Positions 16,785 through 25,655 of a DNA stretch of 64,000 nt are shown here, in pieces. The DNA is from Bacteroidota bacterium (GTDB lineage Bacteria; Bacteroidota; Bacteroidia; Chitinophagales; Saprospiraceae). The stretch is taken from assembly GCA_030147525.1 (NCBI GenBank), contig JASBVF010000003.1, forward strand, positions 1-64,000, in the 5' to 3' direction. Made by a program: the position numbers and the translations under genes. Positions within the stretch are counted from its first letter, which is position 1, and each line of letters opens with the position of its first letter. The notes beneath the pieces are model-generated. The model saw only the letters and a list, made by a program, of their open reading frames with translations. It did not search any database and was not told where the DNA came from.

Positions 16785-17843
16785 TTACTTTTTAATTAAA
16801 TTCCATGATAAGGGGGTTCCTTTGGGAATATCCAGACCTGATTCCCTGTTGATAAGGTTCTCGTAATGCCTGGAATGCAAACCATCACCCGGGCGGATTA
16901 TCCTGATATTTTCGGGGGTAAATGGCTCACCTTTTCTGATATCCTTCACCACATAAATCGAACGCCTGAATTGGCGGCTCTTTTCTTCCGCTTTTTGCGT
17001 ATCCAGTTGAACGGCTCCTAATGCCTGGAAAGCCCGCTCCGTTTCAATGACCAAAGCTCTCAATTCTTCCGGTTCCATGGAGAAAGCGCTGTCCACACCG
17101 CCATCAACCCGCCGCAAGGTGAAGTGTTTCTCTATCACCCTCGCTCCCAATGCCACGGCAGCAACCGATGCTCCGACCCCCATCGTATGATCGGAAAGGC
17201 CGATGATACAGTCTGGAAAAATTTCCTGAAGCACTGGGATGGTGAGGAGGTTGGTATTTTCCGGAGTTGCAGGATAGGTGCTGGTGCATTTCAGGATAAC
17301 CAGTTCTTTACAGCCATGCTGTTTCAGAATTCGGACCGATTCATATAATTCATCCAGGGTTGAAGTACCGGATGACATAATTACAGGTTTGCCGGTTCTG
17401 GCAATTTTTTTCAATAGTGGATGATGACCACTTTCAAAAGAGGCGATTTTGTAAGCTGGTACGTTAAGCGATTCCAGAAAATCAACGGCAGTTTCATCGA
17501 AAGGAGAGGAAAAAGCAACCATGCCAAGTGTGTTAGCATATTCAAAGATTTCTCGGTGCCATTCCCAGGGAGTATAGGCTTCCTGATATAGTTCATATAG
17601 ATTTTTACTATACCACAGGGATTTTGGATCGGTAATATCAAACAAGCCACCTCGGTGATTGATGGTGATGGTATCGGCTGTGTAGGTTTGCAGTTTTAGA
17701 GCATGAGCGCCTGAATCGGCTGCTGCTTTGACCAATGACAAGGCACGCTCCAGCGATTGGTTGTGGTTGCCGGACATTTCAGCGATAATAAAGGGTTTGT
17801 GCTGCGGTCCAACCATATTTGCCCCGATTTTTATTTCTATCAT
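16785..17843 (-). CDS. pseI: Pseudaminic acid synthase PseI
   Basis: A 352-residue NeuB-family synthase: TIM-barrel start FIIAEMSGNHNQSLERAL, LKLQTYTADT, EAYTPWEWHREIF (a segment typical of PseI rather than NeuB or LegI), SSGTSTLDEL, IGLSDHTMG and VIEKHFTLRR carrying the metal-ligand His. The C-terminal SAF domain (about 290-352) starts at SIYVVKDIRKGEPF. It condenses 2,4-diacylamido-2,4,6-trideoxy-L-altrose with phosphoenolpyruvate to give pseudaminic acid. Its ATG overlaps the formyltransferase stop by 4 bp. The IS66 transposase lies directly downstream. Confidence 0.93.
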   Translation of the reverse strand: MIEIKIGANMVGPQHKPFIIAEMSGNHNQSLERALSLVKAAADSGAHALKLQTYTADTITINHRGGLFDITDPKSLWYSKNLYELYQEAYTPWEWHREIFEYANTLGMVAFSSPFDETAVDFLESLNVPAYKIASFESGHHPLLKKIARTGKPVIMSSGTSTLDELYESVRILKQHGCKELVILKCTSTYPATPENTNLLTIPVLQEIFPDCIIGLSDHTMGVGASVAAVALGARVIEKHFTLRRVDGGVDSAFSMEPEELRALVIETERAFQALGAVQLDTQKAEEKSRQFRRSIYVVKDIRKGEPFTPENIRIIRPGDGLHSRHYENLINRESGLDIPKGTPLSWNLIKK

Positions 17844-18709
17844 GTCAGTATTTTTCCAACTTCGAAAAGAACAGGATATGTGTATTCAATTTCTGATATT
17901 TCTATTGCACCTGTTGGTGTTTTGACTATAACAGAATGAGGAGTGTGTGCCAAGATACAACCATTGGGTTGATCGAAATGAAAGCCAGCTTCACTGAATT
18001 CAGCTTTGTGTACAATAATTTTCATTCCTTCCAAGAAAGTAAATGCCCCAGGGTAGGGTTTGGCTTGTGCCCTAATCCAATTCCTGATTCGCTCTTTGCA
18101 CCATGACCAGTTGATGGCTCCGTCATCAGGGCTTCGCTTACCGAAATAAGTAGCTTTGGTGGAGTCCTGTGCTACACGATTCAACGTGCCAGCGGCAATA
18201 TCTGATAAAATAAAGTCTATGACCCCAGGATAAAAATTACCAAACTTTTTCAGTATCGAGGCGCCGGTATCATTTTCCCTGATCGGAATTTCCACCTGGT
18301 GGACTATATCGCCTTCATCTACTCCTGCCTCCAGCACATGAGCTGTAATACCAGTTTTTGATTCACCATTGATGATCGCCCACACATGGGGCGTCCGTCC
18401 CCGGTATTTGGGCAATAGGGAACCGTGAATATTGACGGCCAGCTTGCCTGGCAGCCTAATTAGTTCCTGTCCGATAATGAACAGGTAATTCACCGATAAC
18501 AATACATCAAATTGAAAAGATTTTAGAAAAGGAAGGGCTTTTCCGTTTCTTGGATTACCGGCGTAAAAAGGAATGTTCTCCTGATGACAATATTCAATAA
18601 TGGCAACGGAGTTTTTATCCGTCATGACAGCAACAATGTTGTTCAGGGCTATCACATGTTGTAGCGCCTTAAGCCCAAGGCCTCCGCTAACCAGCATGCA
18701 CAACCTCAT
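17840..18709 (-). CDS. Sugar N-formyltransferase-like protein in the pseudaminic acid block
   Basis: A 289-residue protein of the methionyl-tRNA/sugar formyltransferase fold. NIHGSLLPKYRGRTPHVWAI (about residues 93-112) contains the catalytic Asn and the SLLPxYRG hallmark; His94 and VDEGDIVHQ (with the catalytic Asp region, about 130) complete the N10-formyl-THF transferase core. It is too short and in the wrong context for tRNA formylation. It lies between pseG and pseI, overlapping both by 23 and 4 bp. I infer that it formylates an amino-sugar intermediate of the nonulosonate pathway. PseH, the N-acetyltransferase normally acting at C4, is absent from the window, so this enzyme may take its place. 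Confidence 0.78.
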   Translation of the reverse strand: MRLCMLVSGGLGLKALQHVIALNNIVAVMTDKNSVAIIEYCHQENIPFYAGNPRNGKALPFLKSFQFDVLLSVNYLFIIGQELIRLPGKLAVNIHGSLLPKYRGRTPHVWAIINGESKTGITAHVLEAGVDEGDIVHQVEIPIRENDTGASILKKFGNFYPGVIDFILSDIAAGTLNRVAQDSTKATYFGKRSPDDGAINWSWCKERIRNWIRAQAKPYPGAFTFLEGMKIIVHKAEFSEAGFHFDQPNGCILAHTPHSVIVKTPTGAIEISEIEYTYPVLFEVGKILT

Positions 18710-19700
18710 TGGGTATTACAAGTGATTTGAAAATTTTTAATATACGCTCACTAGATTTTCCATCCAAGAGGGATTGCTGGAGTAGTAGCGCCTGTGCAGC
18801 GGCATCATTGCTGACACCAGGAAAATCGTCCAATGCGAAAGCGATTTTCGTATAGAGAAAGTAATTGTAAATATCCAGTTGATTATCGGCTGTCATTGAT
18901 AAGTATAGTAGCCCTCCAATACTCAAGTATTCATAAGCGATTGTGCTAGGCGAAGTGATTGCAGTTTGGCATTTTTTCATGAATGTTGCCATTTGATGAG
19001 TATCTAAGTTTGTCAAAATCGTCACTTTAAGGTTGCTGTTCCTTACGAATTTGTCCAACTCATTCTGGTATGGATAAGCAGCTCCTGTAATCACATAACA
19101 TTGGTTAAAGGCATTGGATAACTCGCATTTTTGAAGGGCCTTCAATGTTTCATTCGTGGGGTCAGCGCCGCCAAAGCAGATTAAAATGTTGTTGTCTGGA
19201 GGAGGAAGTTCTCTCTCGGATTGTTTAACTAGGAAAGGCTTACGGAGCATAGCATAAGGCAATCCCAGGTAAAAAAGGGTATATGGTTCTGCTGAATAAG
19301 CAGCGGGGGATACTCCACCTGCGTGATTGATGACTACATCTGCTACAAAATGAAAATTGTGGATGTCGTCAATACAGACAATTTTACATCCTATTGCCCG
19401 GATGATTTTCTGATAGCGGGTTTTAAAGTAATAGCCGTCCAGAACGACAATTTCGTTTCTCTTTAGATAATGCTGGACAATGAAGAGTGCTTCTTTTTCA
19501 TGGTTTTCAGTTTCAGGCAGTTCGATAATTTTATTGCATACTTCCAGGATTTTAGTCTTAATCGAGGGTATCGGTTGACGGATGATAAAATGGCAGTCAA
19601 AGTCATTCCGGAGCATTTCTGCCAGCGCAAGGGAACGAAAAATATGACCAAGTCCTATCTGGGAATTCCCATCTGCCCGAAAAAACACTTTATTCTTCAC
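18687..19700 (-). CDS. pseG: UDP-2,4-diacylamido-2,4,6-trideoxy-L-altropyranose hydrolase PseG
   Basis: A 337-residue GT-B-like nucleotidase. FFRADGNSQIGLGHIFRSLAL contains the GxGHxxR catalytic His; FLGLPYAMLRKPF and CFGGADPTNETL are PseG hallmarks, and TSPSTIAYEYLSIGG is the UDP-binding end. It releases UDP from the trideoxy-altrose intermediate before PseI. I chose GTG at 19700 because its GTGA overlaps the methylase stop by the usual 4 bp and leaves the normal PseG N-terminus; a TTG at 19724 would extend it by 8 residues. Its 3-prime end overlaps the formyltransferase. Confidence 0.92.
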   Translation of the reverse strand: MKNKVFFRADGNSQIGLGHIFRSLALAEMLRNDFDCHFIIRQPIPSIKTKILEVCNKIIELPETENHEKEALFIVQHYLKRNEIVVLDGYYFKTRYQKIIRAIGCKIVCIDDIHNFHFVADVVINHAGGVSPAAYSAEPYTLFYLGLPYAMLRKPFLVKQSERELPPPDNNILICFGGADPTNETLKALQKCELSNAFNQCYVITGAAYPYQNELDKFVRNSNLKVTILTNLDTHQMATFMKKCQTAITSPSTIAYEYLSIGGLLYLSMTADNQLDIYNYFLYTKIAFALDDFPGVSNDAAAQALLLQQSLLDGKSSERILKIFKSLVIPNEVVHAG

Positions 19701-20326
19701 TTTTCCTTTTTCAATAGAAACCAACTTATGTCATCTTGTGGAAAAGCAGGGTCTCTTTTGTAAACAAACCCATAATCCACTAAATTCAGATCAGGATATC
19801 TTTCCAACATTTCACCTGCAAAATCTCTTTTAAACAATCTATCGGTATGCCCTCTGTAGGTGATTGAAACAGGTGATGGATTATAATACTCACAAATAAG
19901 AATATAACTTTCTGCAACGTCATAGAGTTTTTGATAAACGAAATGCAATTTTTCCGGGTTAATGTGAATTAAAACTCCTTTGATGAGTGCTACTTCAAAA
20001 GTCTTTTCCGATTTAAAATCAAAAATAGAAATATTTGATACATTATTTACTCCTATATTTTCTGACAAATGCGTTGCAGCCTTTTCATTTATTTCAATAC
20101 CATGAAGCTGAATGCCTGGAAACAATTGTTGGATTGCTTTTAAATTCATTCCGACATTCGCTCCAAATTCGATCAAGGATTTAGGCTTGCCAACGTACTT
20201 AAGCGCTTTTGTAAAGAAATTGAGATTTGAAGCAAGCAACTCTTGGCTTATATTTCTTCCAATGTATTCATTTCCAAACTCTCCGGCCCAAAATTGCTCT
20301 TGCTCAGTACTGAATGCTTTTTTCAT
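19697..20326 (-). CDS. Pseudaminic acid biosynthesis-associated methylase
   Basis: A 209-residue SAM-dependent methyltransferase fold. SLIEFGANVGMNLKAIQQLF (about residues 50-69) is motif I, IQLHGIEINEKAA is motif II, and VALIKGVLIHINPEKL carries a post-motif region. The N-terminus with FWAGEFGNEYIGRN resembles the family described as pseudaminic-acid-biosynthesis-associated methylase, which usually sits beside pseG or pseI. Its acceptor is not established; methylation of the nonulosonate or its precursor is inferred from gene neighbourhood. It overlaps the fusion gene upstream by 4 bp and pseG downstream by 4 bp. Confidence 0.82.
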   Translation of the reverse strand: MKKAFSTEQEQFWAGEFGNEYIGRNISQELLASNLNFFTKALKYVGKPKSLIEFGANVGMNLKAIQQLFPGIQLHGIEINEKAATHLSENIGVNNVSNISIFDFKSEKTFEVALIKGVLIHINPEKLHFVYQKLYDVAESYILICEYYNPSPVSITYRGHTDRLFKRDFAGEMLERYPDLNLVDYGFVYKRDPAFPQDDISWFLLKKEK

Positions 20327-22092
20327 TGATTAATTTTTGTTTTTTCGTTTAGAATATTAATAAGTGTCTGGTCTGTTTTGTATTTCAATGTCAAATGTGC
20401 ATTTAATTTGGCAATTTCGGGGTGCTTATCGAGTATATCGTATATATCTCTTAAGTTATAATCGTTTTTATCAAGCAGTTTTTGGTGAAGGGAATTAAAC
20501 ATAGTTAGGTCATCATCGTAATCCAGAGTAAGACGATAATTTCTCACCAGTTCTCCTGGAAGATCAATCAAATTGATATTGAAATGCTCCTCATTATTCA
20601 TAAAATACCATGTCATATATTCAGAATACTCGGCACTTGGGAAGTAACTTTTAACTTTTTCCAATGCTTGGGCATTAATAATTTCTAAATTAGTCCCAAC
20701 GGCAGCCTCATTAGCTGCTGTATAGTCAGCACCCGTTTCAAAATGGGATTTCAACAATAACTGGCAAATGTCATTATCAATAAAAGGCATGTCGGCAGTC
20801 ACCCTTATAATTACATCAATTTTCAGTTTCCTGATAATGTCAAGGTATCTCTGAATGACATCATCGGGGTGTCCTCTGTGAAAAAAAACCGCATCGTTAT
20901 ACGTGTAATCAGCCAATGGTGCGTCGCTTTCTAAATCAGAAGTTGCTAATATGACATAATTGATATTAGAAAACCTGCAGGCATTTTTAAGGCAAGTTTC
21001 TATAGAAGTTAAATCACCGATCTTCAACAACGCTTTATCTTTAAGTCTGGAAGATTTTAACCTTCCGGCTACGATCACGGCAATTACGGCCTTTTTAAAA
21101 TCTGCTTTTTGAAGGGTTTCATTTTGTCTTTTGTTAACAGCGAGGATATGAAAAGAGGCTAGGAGTTCCCGAAGGGAAAACGTGTCGAGCCCCTCTTTTC
21201 CTGATCGTTTGTATTGCAGATCGTCTGCTAAGGAAATTCCCTGCCCTTTTGCTTTATCATCAGTCAATAGCGGTTTCATCATTGATTTAGTGAGATAATC
21301 TTTTTCCTGCTGATTGATAAACGGAGCAGTGACCAACACGGTATAATCTTCTATGAGTTGAACCATTCTGTCGAATTGGGATTTATTCAAGCTTGAATAA
21401 TGGTCATACTCAGTTTTTTCCCCTTCCAACAATACGTGTTTTTCGATGATATCGGCACCATTTGCCTGAGCGAGAACAGGAAGCCATAATGCATACTCAT
21501 TATTGCGATCAATATGATCGGCAAAAACAATTCTTTTTTTAAACAATTCTTTTACTTTTTGTATTTTGGAAATACCAGAATCAGTCAATTGGGTAGGGTA
21601 TCCCTGGAATCCTACTTCCAGCAGGATTTCTTCTGCATTGATTGTGGTGCTAAGTTGAAGGAGAAGCTCATCAATTTTTTGAATCTCAAGTGATGCTACA
21701 TTGACAATTAACTTTTGTCTTGATAAATCAATATCTGACAAAGCTTGTAAAACTGAAAGATTATACAGAACAGACACTTGGAGTTTTATTCCGAAGACTT
21801 CATTGATATTTTCTTTGAGGATTTGTACCCCATACAAGTCAAATATGTCTAACCAAACATCTTTGTGCTTTTTTGTTTTTTGAATGATGTCTTTCCACTG
21901 AGCTGGATCAAAAAATAATTTTTGATATACAGAATACCATTGAAAGTCAGGAGTAGCAATCTCATCCTGTTGAAGTGGTTGAAACTTCATTCCATAGCCT
22001 GTGGTATAAACAGAGAATTCATCAATTAGTCTATGCAGGTAATCAATATTGCCTCCGTGTGTATTAGCTGCTTCGATAATTATATAAGGCAT
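20323..22092 (-). CDS. NeuB-like synthase fused to SpsF/PseF-type cytidylyltransferase
   Basis: A 589-residue fusion from ATG 22092, four bases after the pseC stop; the longer frame from 22152 would overlap pseC by 56 bp. Residues about 1-260 form a divergent NeuB-type barrel: YIIIEAANTHGGN keeps the Glu, GYGMKFQPLQ the Lys, DIIEKHVLLEGEKT the His. About 265-325 reads like a SAF domain (KGQGISLADDLQYKRSG). About 335-580 is an SpsF/PseF cytidylyltransferase: VIVAGRLKSSRLKDKALLKI, RGHPDDVIQRYLDI and RVTADMPFIDND. The second half should activate the nonulosonate as its CMP ester. The first half duplicates PseI's role with retained catalytic residues, so it may make a second nonulosonate or have changed function. 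Separate SpsE and SpsF proteins are known; the fusion is what stands out. Confidence 0.82.
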   Translation of the reverse strand: MPYIIIEAANTHGGNIDYLHRLIDEFSVYTTGYGMKFQPLQQDEIATPDFQWYSVYQKLFFDPAQWKDIIQKTKKHKDVWLDIFDLYGVQILKENINEVFGIKLQVSVLYNLSVLQALSDIDLSRQKLIVNVASLEIQKIDELLLQLSTTINAEEILLEVGFQGYPTQLTDSGISKIQKVKELFKKRIVFADHIDRNNEYALWLPVLAQANGADIIEKHVLLEGEKTEYDHYSSLNKSQFDRMVQLIEDYTVLVTAPFINQQEKDYLTKSMMKPLLTDDKAKGQGISLADDLQYKRSGKEGLDTFSLRELLASFHILAVNKRQNETLQKADFKKAVIAVIVAGRLKSSRLKDKALLKIGDLTSIETCLKNACRFSNINYVILATSDLESDAPLADYTYNDAVFFHRGHPDDVIQRYLDIIRKLKIDVIIRVTADMPFIDNDICQLLLKSHFETGADYTAANEAAVGTNLEIINAQALEKVKSYFPSAEYSEYMTWYFMNNEEHFNINLIDLPGELVRNYRLTLDYDDDLTMFNSLHQKLLDKNDYNLRDIYDILDKHPEIAKLNAHLTLKYKTDQTLINILNEKTKINQ

Positions 22093-22096
22093 CCTA

Positions 22097-23251
22097 TCAG
22101 TTATTGTAAAATGCTTTAATGGTGTCAATGACAAATGCTTGCTCCGATTCATTTAAAGAAGGATAGATAGGTATGCTTAGGCATCTGTTGTAATATTCTT
22201 CAGCGTGGGGCAGATCCCCTTCTTTCCATCCAAATTGCCTGTAATAAGGCATCAAATGGCAGGGAACATAATGCACTTGGGCCCAAATATTTTTAGTTCG
22301 CAAGTAATTTACCAATTCGGTGCGATTATTGATCTCAATAACATATAAATGATAAGCATGACCTTCTATATCCCCGGACTGCCTCACAATAAAATTTTTA
22401 TTTCTAAATTCTTCAAAATAATTTTTGGCTATTTCACACCTTCTCTCTATACCTTCAGTGGCCCTTTTTAATTGGCTTAAACCCAAAGCGGCTTGAATAT
22501 CTGTTAGTCTGTAATTGTACCCTAACTCTTGCATTTCATAGTACCATACTCCATGGTCATATTGTTTTTTAGAGGGGTCTTGCTGAATACCATGGGTCCT
22601 AAGGTTTAATAATCTTTTGTACAGACTTTCGTTATTGGTTGTAATCATGCCTCCTTCCCCCGCCGCAATATGTTTAACAGGATGAAATGAAAAAATAGAT
22701 AAATCTGCGAAATTACCGTTACCGCAATTTTGCTTTATTCTAAAACTGTCTTTAAAATAACCCCCCGGAGCATGGCATGCGTCTTCGATAATCCAGCATC
22801 CGTTCTCTTCGGCCAGTTTACGAAATTCTTCCAAATTTACTGCCCGGCCTGCAAAATCCACAGGGATAATACCTTTGTAAGTCCCCATAGGTTCGGCTTC
22901 AAGAAGTTTTCGAACTGCATTTATATCGATAAGGTAGGTTTCTGGGTCAATATCAGCAAAAATAACTTCGCCTCCCGCATAACGAACACAGTTTGCAGTG
23001 GCGGCAAATGTTATAGGGGATGTAATGACTTTATCACCTTTCTGAACTCCAAGGGCAAGTGTGCAAAGATGAAGTGCTGCTGTGCCATTGGAAACTGCGA
23101 CAGCGTATTTACATCCTATGTATTCAGCGAAGGCATCTTCAAACAATTTAATATTTGGACCCTGAGTTAGCCAATCTGATTTTAAAATGTCTATGACTGC
23201 CTGAATATCTTCATTTGTAATATCGTGTCTTCCGTATGGAATTTTTTTCAT
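22097..23251 (-). CDS. pseC: UDP-4-amino-4,6-dideoxy-L-AltNAc transaminase PseC
   Basis: A 384-residue PLP aminotransferase of the DegT/DnrJ/EryC1 family. IPYGRHDITNEDIQAVIDIL and SDWLTQGPNIKLFEDAF are the PseC-type N-terminus; SNGTAALHLC binds the PLP phosphate; IEDACHAPGG holds the PLP-ring Asp; FHPVKHIAAGEGG carries the Schiff-base Lys (about residue 188). It adds the 4-amino group to the C5-inverted 4-keto sugar using glutamate. First in the pseudaminic block by transcription order, it follows wzc after 19 bp. Its substrate is the product of the capE-encoded dehydratase or of a PseB elsewhere. Confidence 0.93.
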   Translation of the reverse strand: MKKIPYGRHDITNEDIQAVIDILKSDWLTQGPNIKLFEDAFAEYIGCKYAVAVSNGTAALHLCTLALGVQKGDKVITSPITFAATANCVRYAGGEVIFADIDPETYLIDINAVRKLLEAEPMGTYKGIIPVDFAGRAVNLEEFRKLAEENGCWIIEDACHAPGGYFKDSFRIKQNCGNGNFADLSIFSFHPVKHIAAGEGGMITTNNESLYKRLLNLRTHGIQQDPSKKQYDHGVWYYEMQELGYNYRLTDIQAALGLSQLKRATEGIERRCEIAKNYFEEFRNKNFIVRQSGDIEGHAYHLYVIEINNRTELVNYLRTKNIWAQVHYVPCHLMPYYRQFGWKEGDLPHAEEYYNRCLSIPIYPSLNESEQAFVIDTIKAFYNN

Positions 23252-23270
23252 TTCTTAGCTTATAAAATTT

Positions 23271-25655
23271 CTAATTATTTTTTTTTACTATTTTATCATC
23301 GTCATAGTAACCATAACCATAACCATAACCATAACCATAACCATAACCATAACCATAACCATAACCATAACCATAACCTCCTCCGGCCTTTAATCCATTA
23401 AATACAATATTCACTTTATTTAACTTAGAATTACGGTAAATATCGTCTATGATGTTTAATTGTCCTTTTCGGGTATATCCATGTCGTACAACAAAAAGAG
23501 TACTGTCTACAAATTCATTTAGCAAAAGAGCATCTGCCACCAAACCAACAGGTGGTGTATCGATCAATACAACTTCAAATTCTTCCAGGAGGTGGTTTAA
23601 CAAAGCCTTCATTTTTTGTCCCATCAGCAATTCGGCCGGGTTGGGTGGGGTAGGACCACTGGGTACATAATATAAATTGGGTTGCAGGCCTGTGGGCAGA
23701 ATGACTTCCTCCATACTCTTATCACCAATCAGGTAATTAGTGACGCCATACGTTTCCGGCTGTTCAGTGATGTATTTGGTTAATTTGGGTTTGCGAAGGT
23801 CTAATCCCACCAATACGGTCTTTTTATCGGCAATTGAAAAGCTGATTCCCAGGTTTACCGTAATAAAGGTTTTACCCTCGCCACTGGCACTGGAGGTGAC
23901 AAGAATGGTCTTATGTTCCTTTTCAGCTCCGACAAACTGCATGTTTGTGCGCAGGAGCCGAAACATCTCAGCGATGGAAGACCGGCTGCCTTTACTTACC
24001 ACAATCTGTTTTCCGGATTTATTGTGACTTACCCCGCCGATTACGGGTGTTTTCGTGTTTTGATCTAAGTCTTCTTTACTCTGTACCTTGTCATTCAGCA
24101 TATCCAACAACAAAATGATCAGCGTGGGTATGGCCATGCCTAATGCCAAGGCAATCGCATAGACCAATTGAGGTTTGGGTTCTACGGGTTCACCTTGTGC
24201 TCTTGCCGCATCGACTACCCTTGCATTGGAAGGTGTTACGGCCATGGATAGCGCAGTTTCTTCTCTTTTTTGCAATAGAAATAGATAGAGGCTTTCCTTG
24301 ATGTTTTGCTGACGCATGATCTCCAGCATTTCCCGTTGAATCCGGGGAATACTTCCGGTCTTTCGGTTCAGTTGGTTGTTTTTTGTCTCTATCTGTTTAA
24401 GGTTGAGTTCCGCATTTCTTATTTCATCCCTAATGGCGGCCAGGATGTTTTCCCGCATGTTCTTTAATTGGGTTTCCCGGGCTGCTACGGACGGGTTGTC
24501 AGGCGTGGCGCCTCGCAACAGTCTTTCACGGTCAATGAGAATTTCATTAAATTTAGTCAGTAATTCTGTAACAGCCGGACTGGAAATGCCAATATTCACC
24601 GGTACATAATCGAATGAAGAGGACCTGTTCTCCAGGTAATCTTTGATGGACCTGAGCAAGTTTAACTGAATATTGAGTCTGGATAAATTCTTATCATATT
24701 CGAACAATTCAGCGCTGATTTGCTCGGCCGTTAACTCCATGGGCAATGGAATTTGATTTTGCCCTTTGAAAGTTTCCAATCCTTTTTCTACTTCCTTGAG
24801 TTCCTGGGTCAGGAATACCAACCGGTCTTCTATGAATTGAAGGGTATTGGTGCTGACCTGGTTTTTTTCTGCAATGGCGGCCTCATTGTATTTCCTTACT
24901 AAATTGTTCAGAATGTTTACAGCTTTTTGCGGAACTGGATCAATGAGAGAGAGTACCAACACGCTGGAATATTTTGAAGCGTTGGCGATACTTAAAGCTG
25001 TTGAATAATCGGTTGCAATTTTTTCGATTGGGGATATCGTCAAGTGTAGTACCCTCTCGGAACTCAACGGGAATTCCTGGTTTCTGGAGAAAAGAAAGGT
25101 GCCGTATTCATTGGTAAAAGGTATATCGAATTGCTGTTGGGCCTGAAACTCTCCAGCCTTGAATGTAAAGGCAGGTTCGTCGAGTAACGTAATTTCAAAC
25201 TGGGTCATCCTTTTTTCACCCGGAATAAAGGAATCCAACTGAATTGGACTATCGAGGTACAATTCGCTGGATTTGATGCGGCCTTCTCCGACAAAACGAA
25301 CATTTAAGTTCAGGTCTTTGACCACCTCTTCCATCAGTGTCCTGGACTTCAGTACCTGGATTTCGTTTTCGATGTTTTTGTCTCCGGCTTGTATGCCCAG
25401 TTCTTCAAACAATTTTTCCTCTGATAATCCGACAGACTGTTTTTCATCCTTGATCAGGATGGAAGTTTTGGCCATGTATTTTGGGGTCGAGTATCGTAAG
25501 TACACTTTGGCAATGGCAAAAGCTACCACCGGGAATATCAGGTACAAATACCAGAAGCGGAGGACGTATTTAAAGAAAAATCCCTTCAGGTCGAAGGATT
25601 CTTCCTGCTGTTGAATGTTGGTGTCGAAGCCGTTGTTGGAAGCGTTATTGTTCAA
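23271..25655 (-). CDS. wzc: Wzc-type polysaccharide co-polymerase with BY-kinase domain and Gly-Tyr repeat tail
   Basis: A 794-residue inner-membrane protein: a Wzz-like N-terminal segment with a hydrophobic helix at about 28-50, long periplasmic coiled regions, a second membrane helix at about 500-520 (LVYAIALALGMAIPTLIILLL), then a cytoplasmic tyrosine-kinase domain. Walker A is SSASGEGKTFITVN (about 590), Walker A-prime is LVGLDLRKPKL, Walker B is VVLIDTPPVG. The C-terminal tyrosine cluster, the autophosphorylation region, is a pure Gly-Tyr tandem encoded by 6-bp repeats at 23311-23376, followed by YYDDD and a basic end. The protein controls chain length and export with Wza. The only available start is TTG at 25655. 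Confidence 0.93.
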   Translation of the reverse strand: MNNNASNNGFDTNIQQQEESFDLKGFFFKYVLRFWYLYLIFPVVAFAIAKVYLRYSTPKYMAKTSILIKDEKQSVGLSEEKLFEELGIQAGDKNIENEIQVLKSRTLMEEVVKDLNLNVRFVGEGRIKSSELYLDSPIQLDSFIPGEKRMTQFEITLLDEPAFTFKAGEFQAQQQFDIPFTNEYGTFLFSRNQEFPLSSERVLHLTISPIEKIATDYSTALSIANASKYSSVLVLSLIDPVPQKAVNILNNLVRKYNEAAIAEKNQVSTNTLQFIEDRLVFLTQELKEVEKGLETFKGQNQIPLPMELTAEQISAELFEYDKNLSRLNIQLNLLRSIKDYLENRSSSFDYVPVNIGISSPAVTELLTKFNEILIDRERLLRGATPDNPSVAARETQLKNMRENILAAIRDEIRNAELNLKQIETKNNQLNRKTGSIPRIQREMLEIMRQQNIKESLYLFLLQKREETALSMAVTPSNARVVDAARAQGEPVEPKPQLVYAIALALGMAIPTLIILLLDMLNDKVQSKEDLDQNTKTPVIGGVSHNKSGKQIVVSKGSRSSIAEMFRLLRTNMQFVGAEKEHKTILVTSSASGEGKTFITVNLGISFSIADKKTVLVGLDLRKPKLTKYITEQPETYGVTNYLIGDKSMEEVILPTGLQPNLYYVPSGPTPPNPAELLMGQKMKALLNHLLEEFEVVLIDTPPVGLVADALLLNEFVDSTLFVVRHGYTRKGQLNIIDDIYRNSKLNKVNIVFNGLKAGGGYGYGYGYGYGYGYGYGYGYGYGYYDDDKIVKKNN
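23311..23376. repeat. 6-bp tandem repeat CCATAA x11 within wzc
   Basis: Eleven perfect copies of CCATAA, reading GGTTAT on the coding strand, followed by one degenerate unit. Each unit adds one Gly-Tyr pair, so unit gain or loss keeps the frame and changes only the number of tyrosines. The absence of silent third-position changes across eleven units points to recent slippage expansion. Confidence 0.97.

Noticed and set aside
22093-22152. Longer start for the NeuB-cytidylyltransferase fusion
   Set aside because: It would overlap pseC by 56 bp; ATG 22092 starts directly before the conserved barrel strand.
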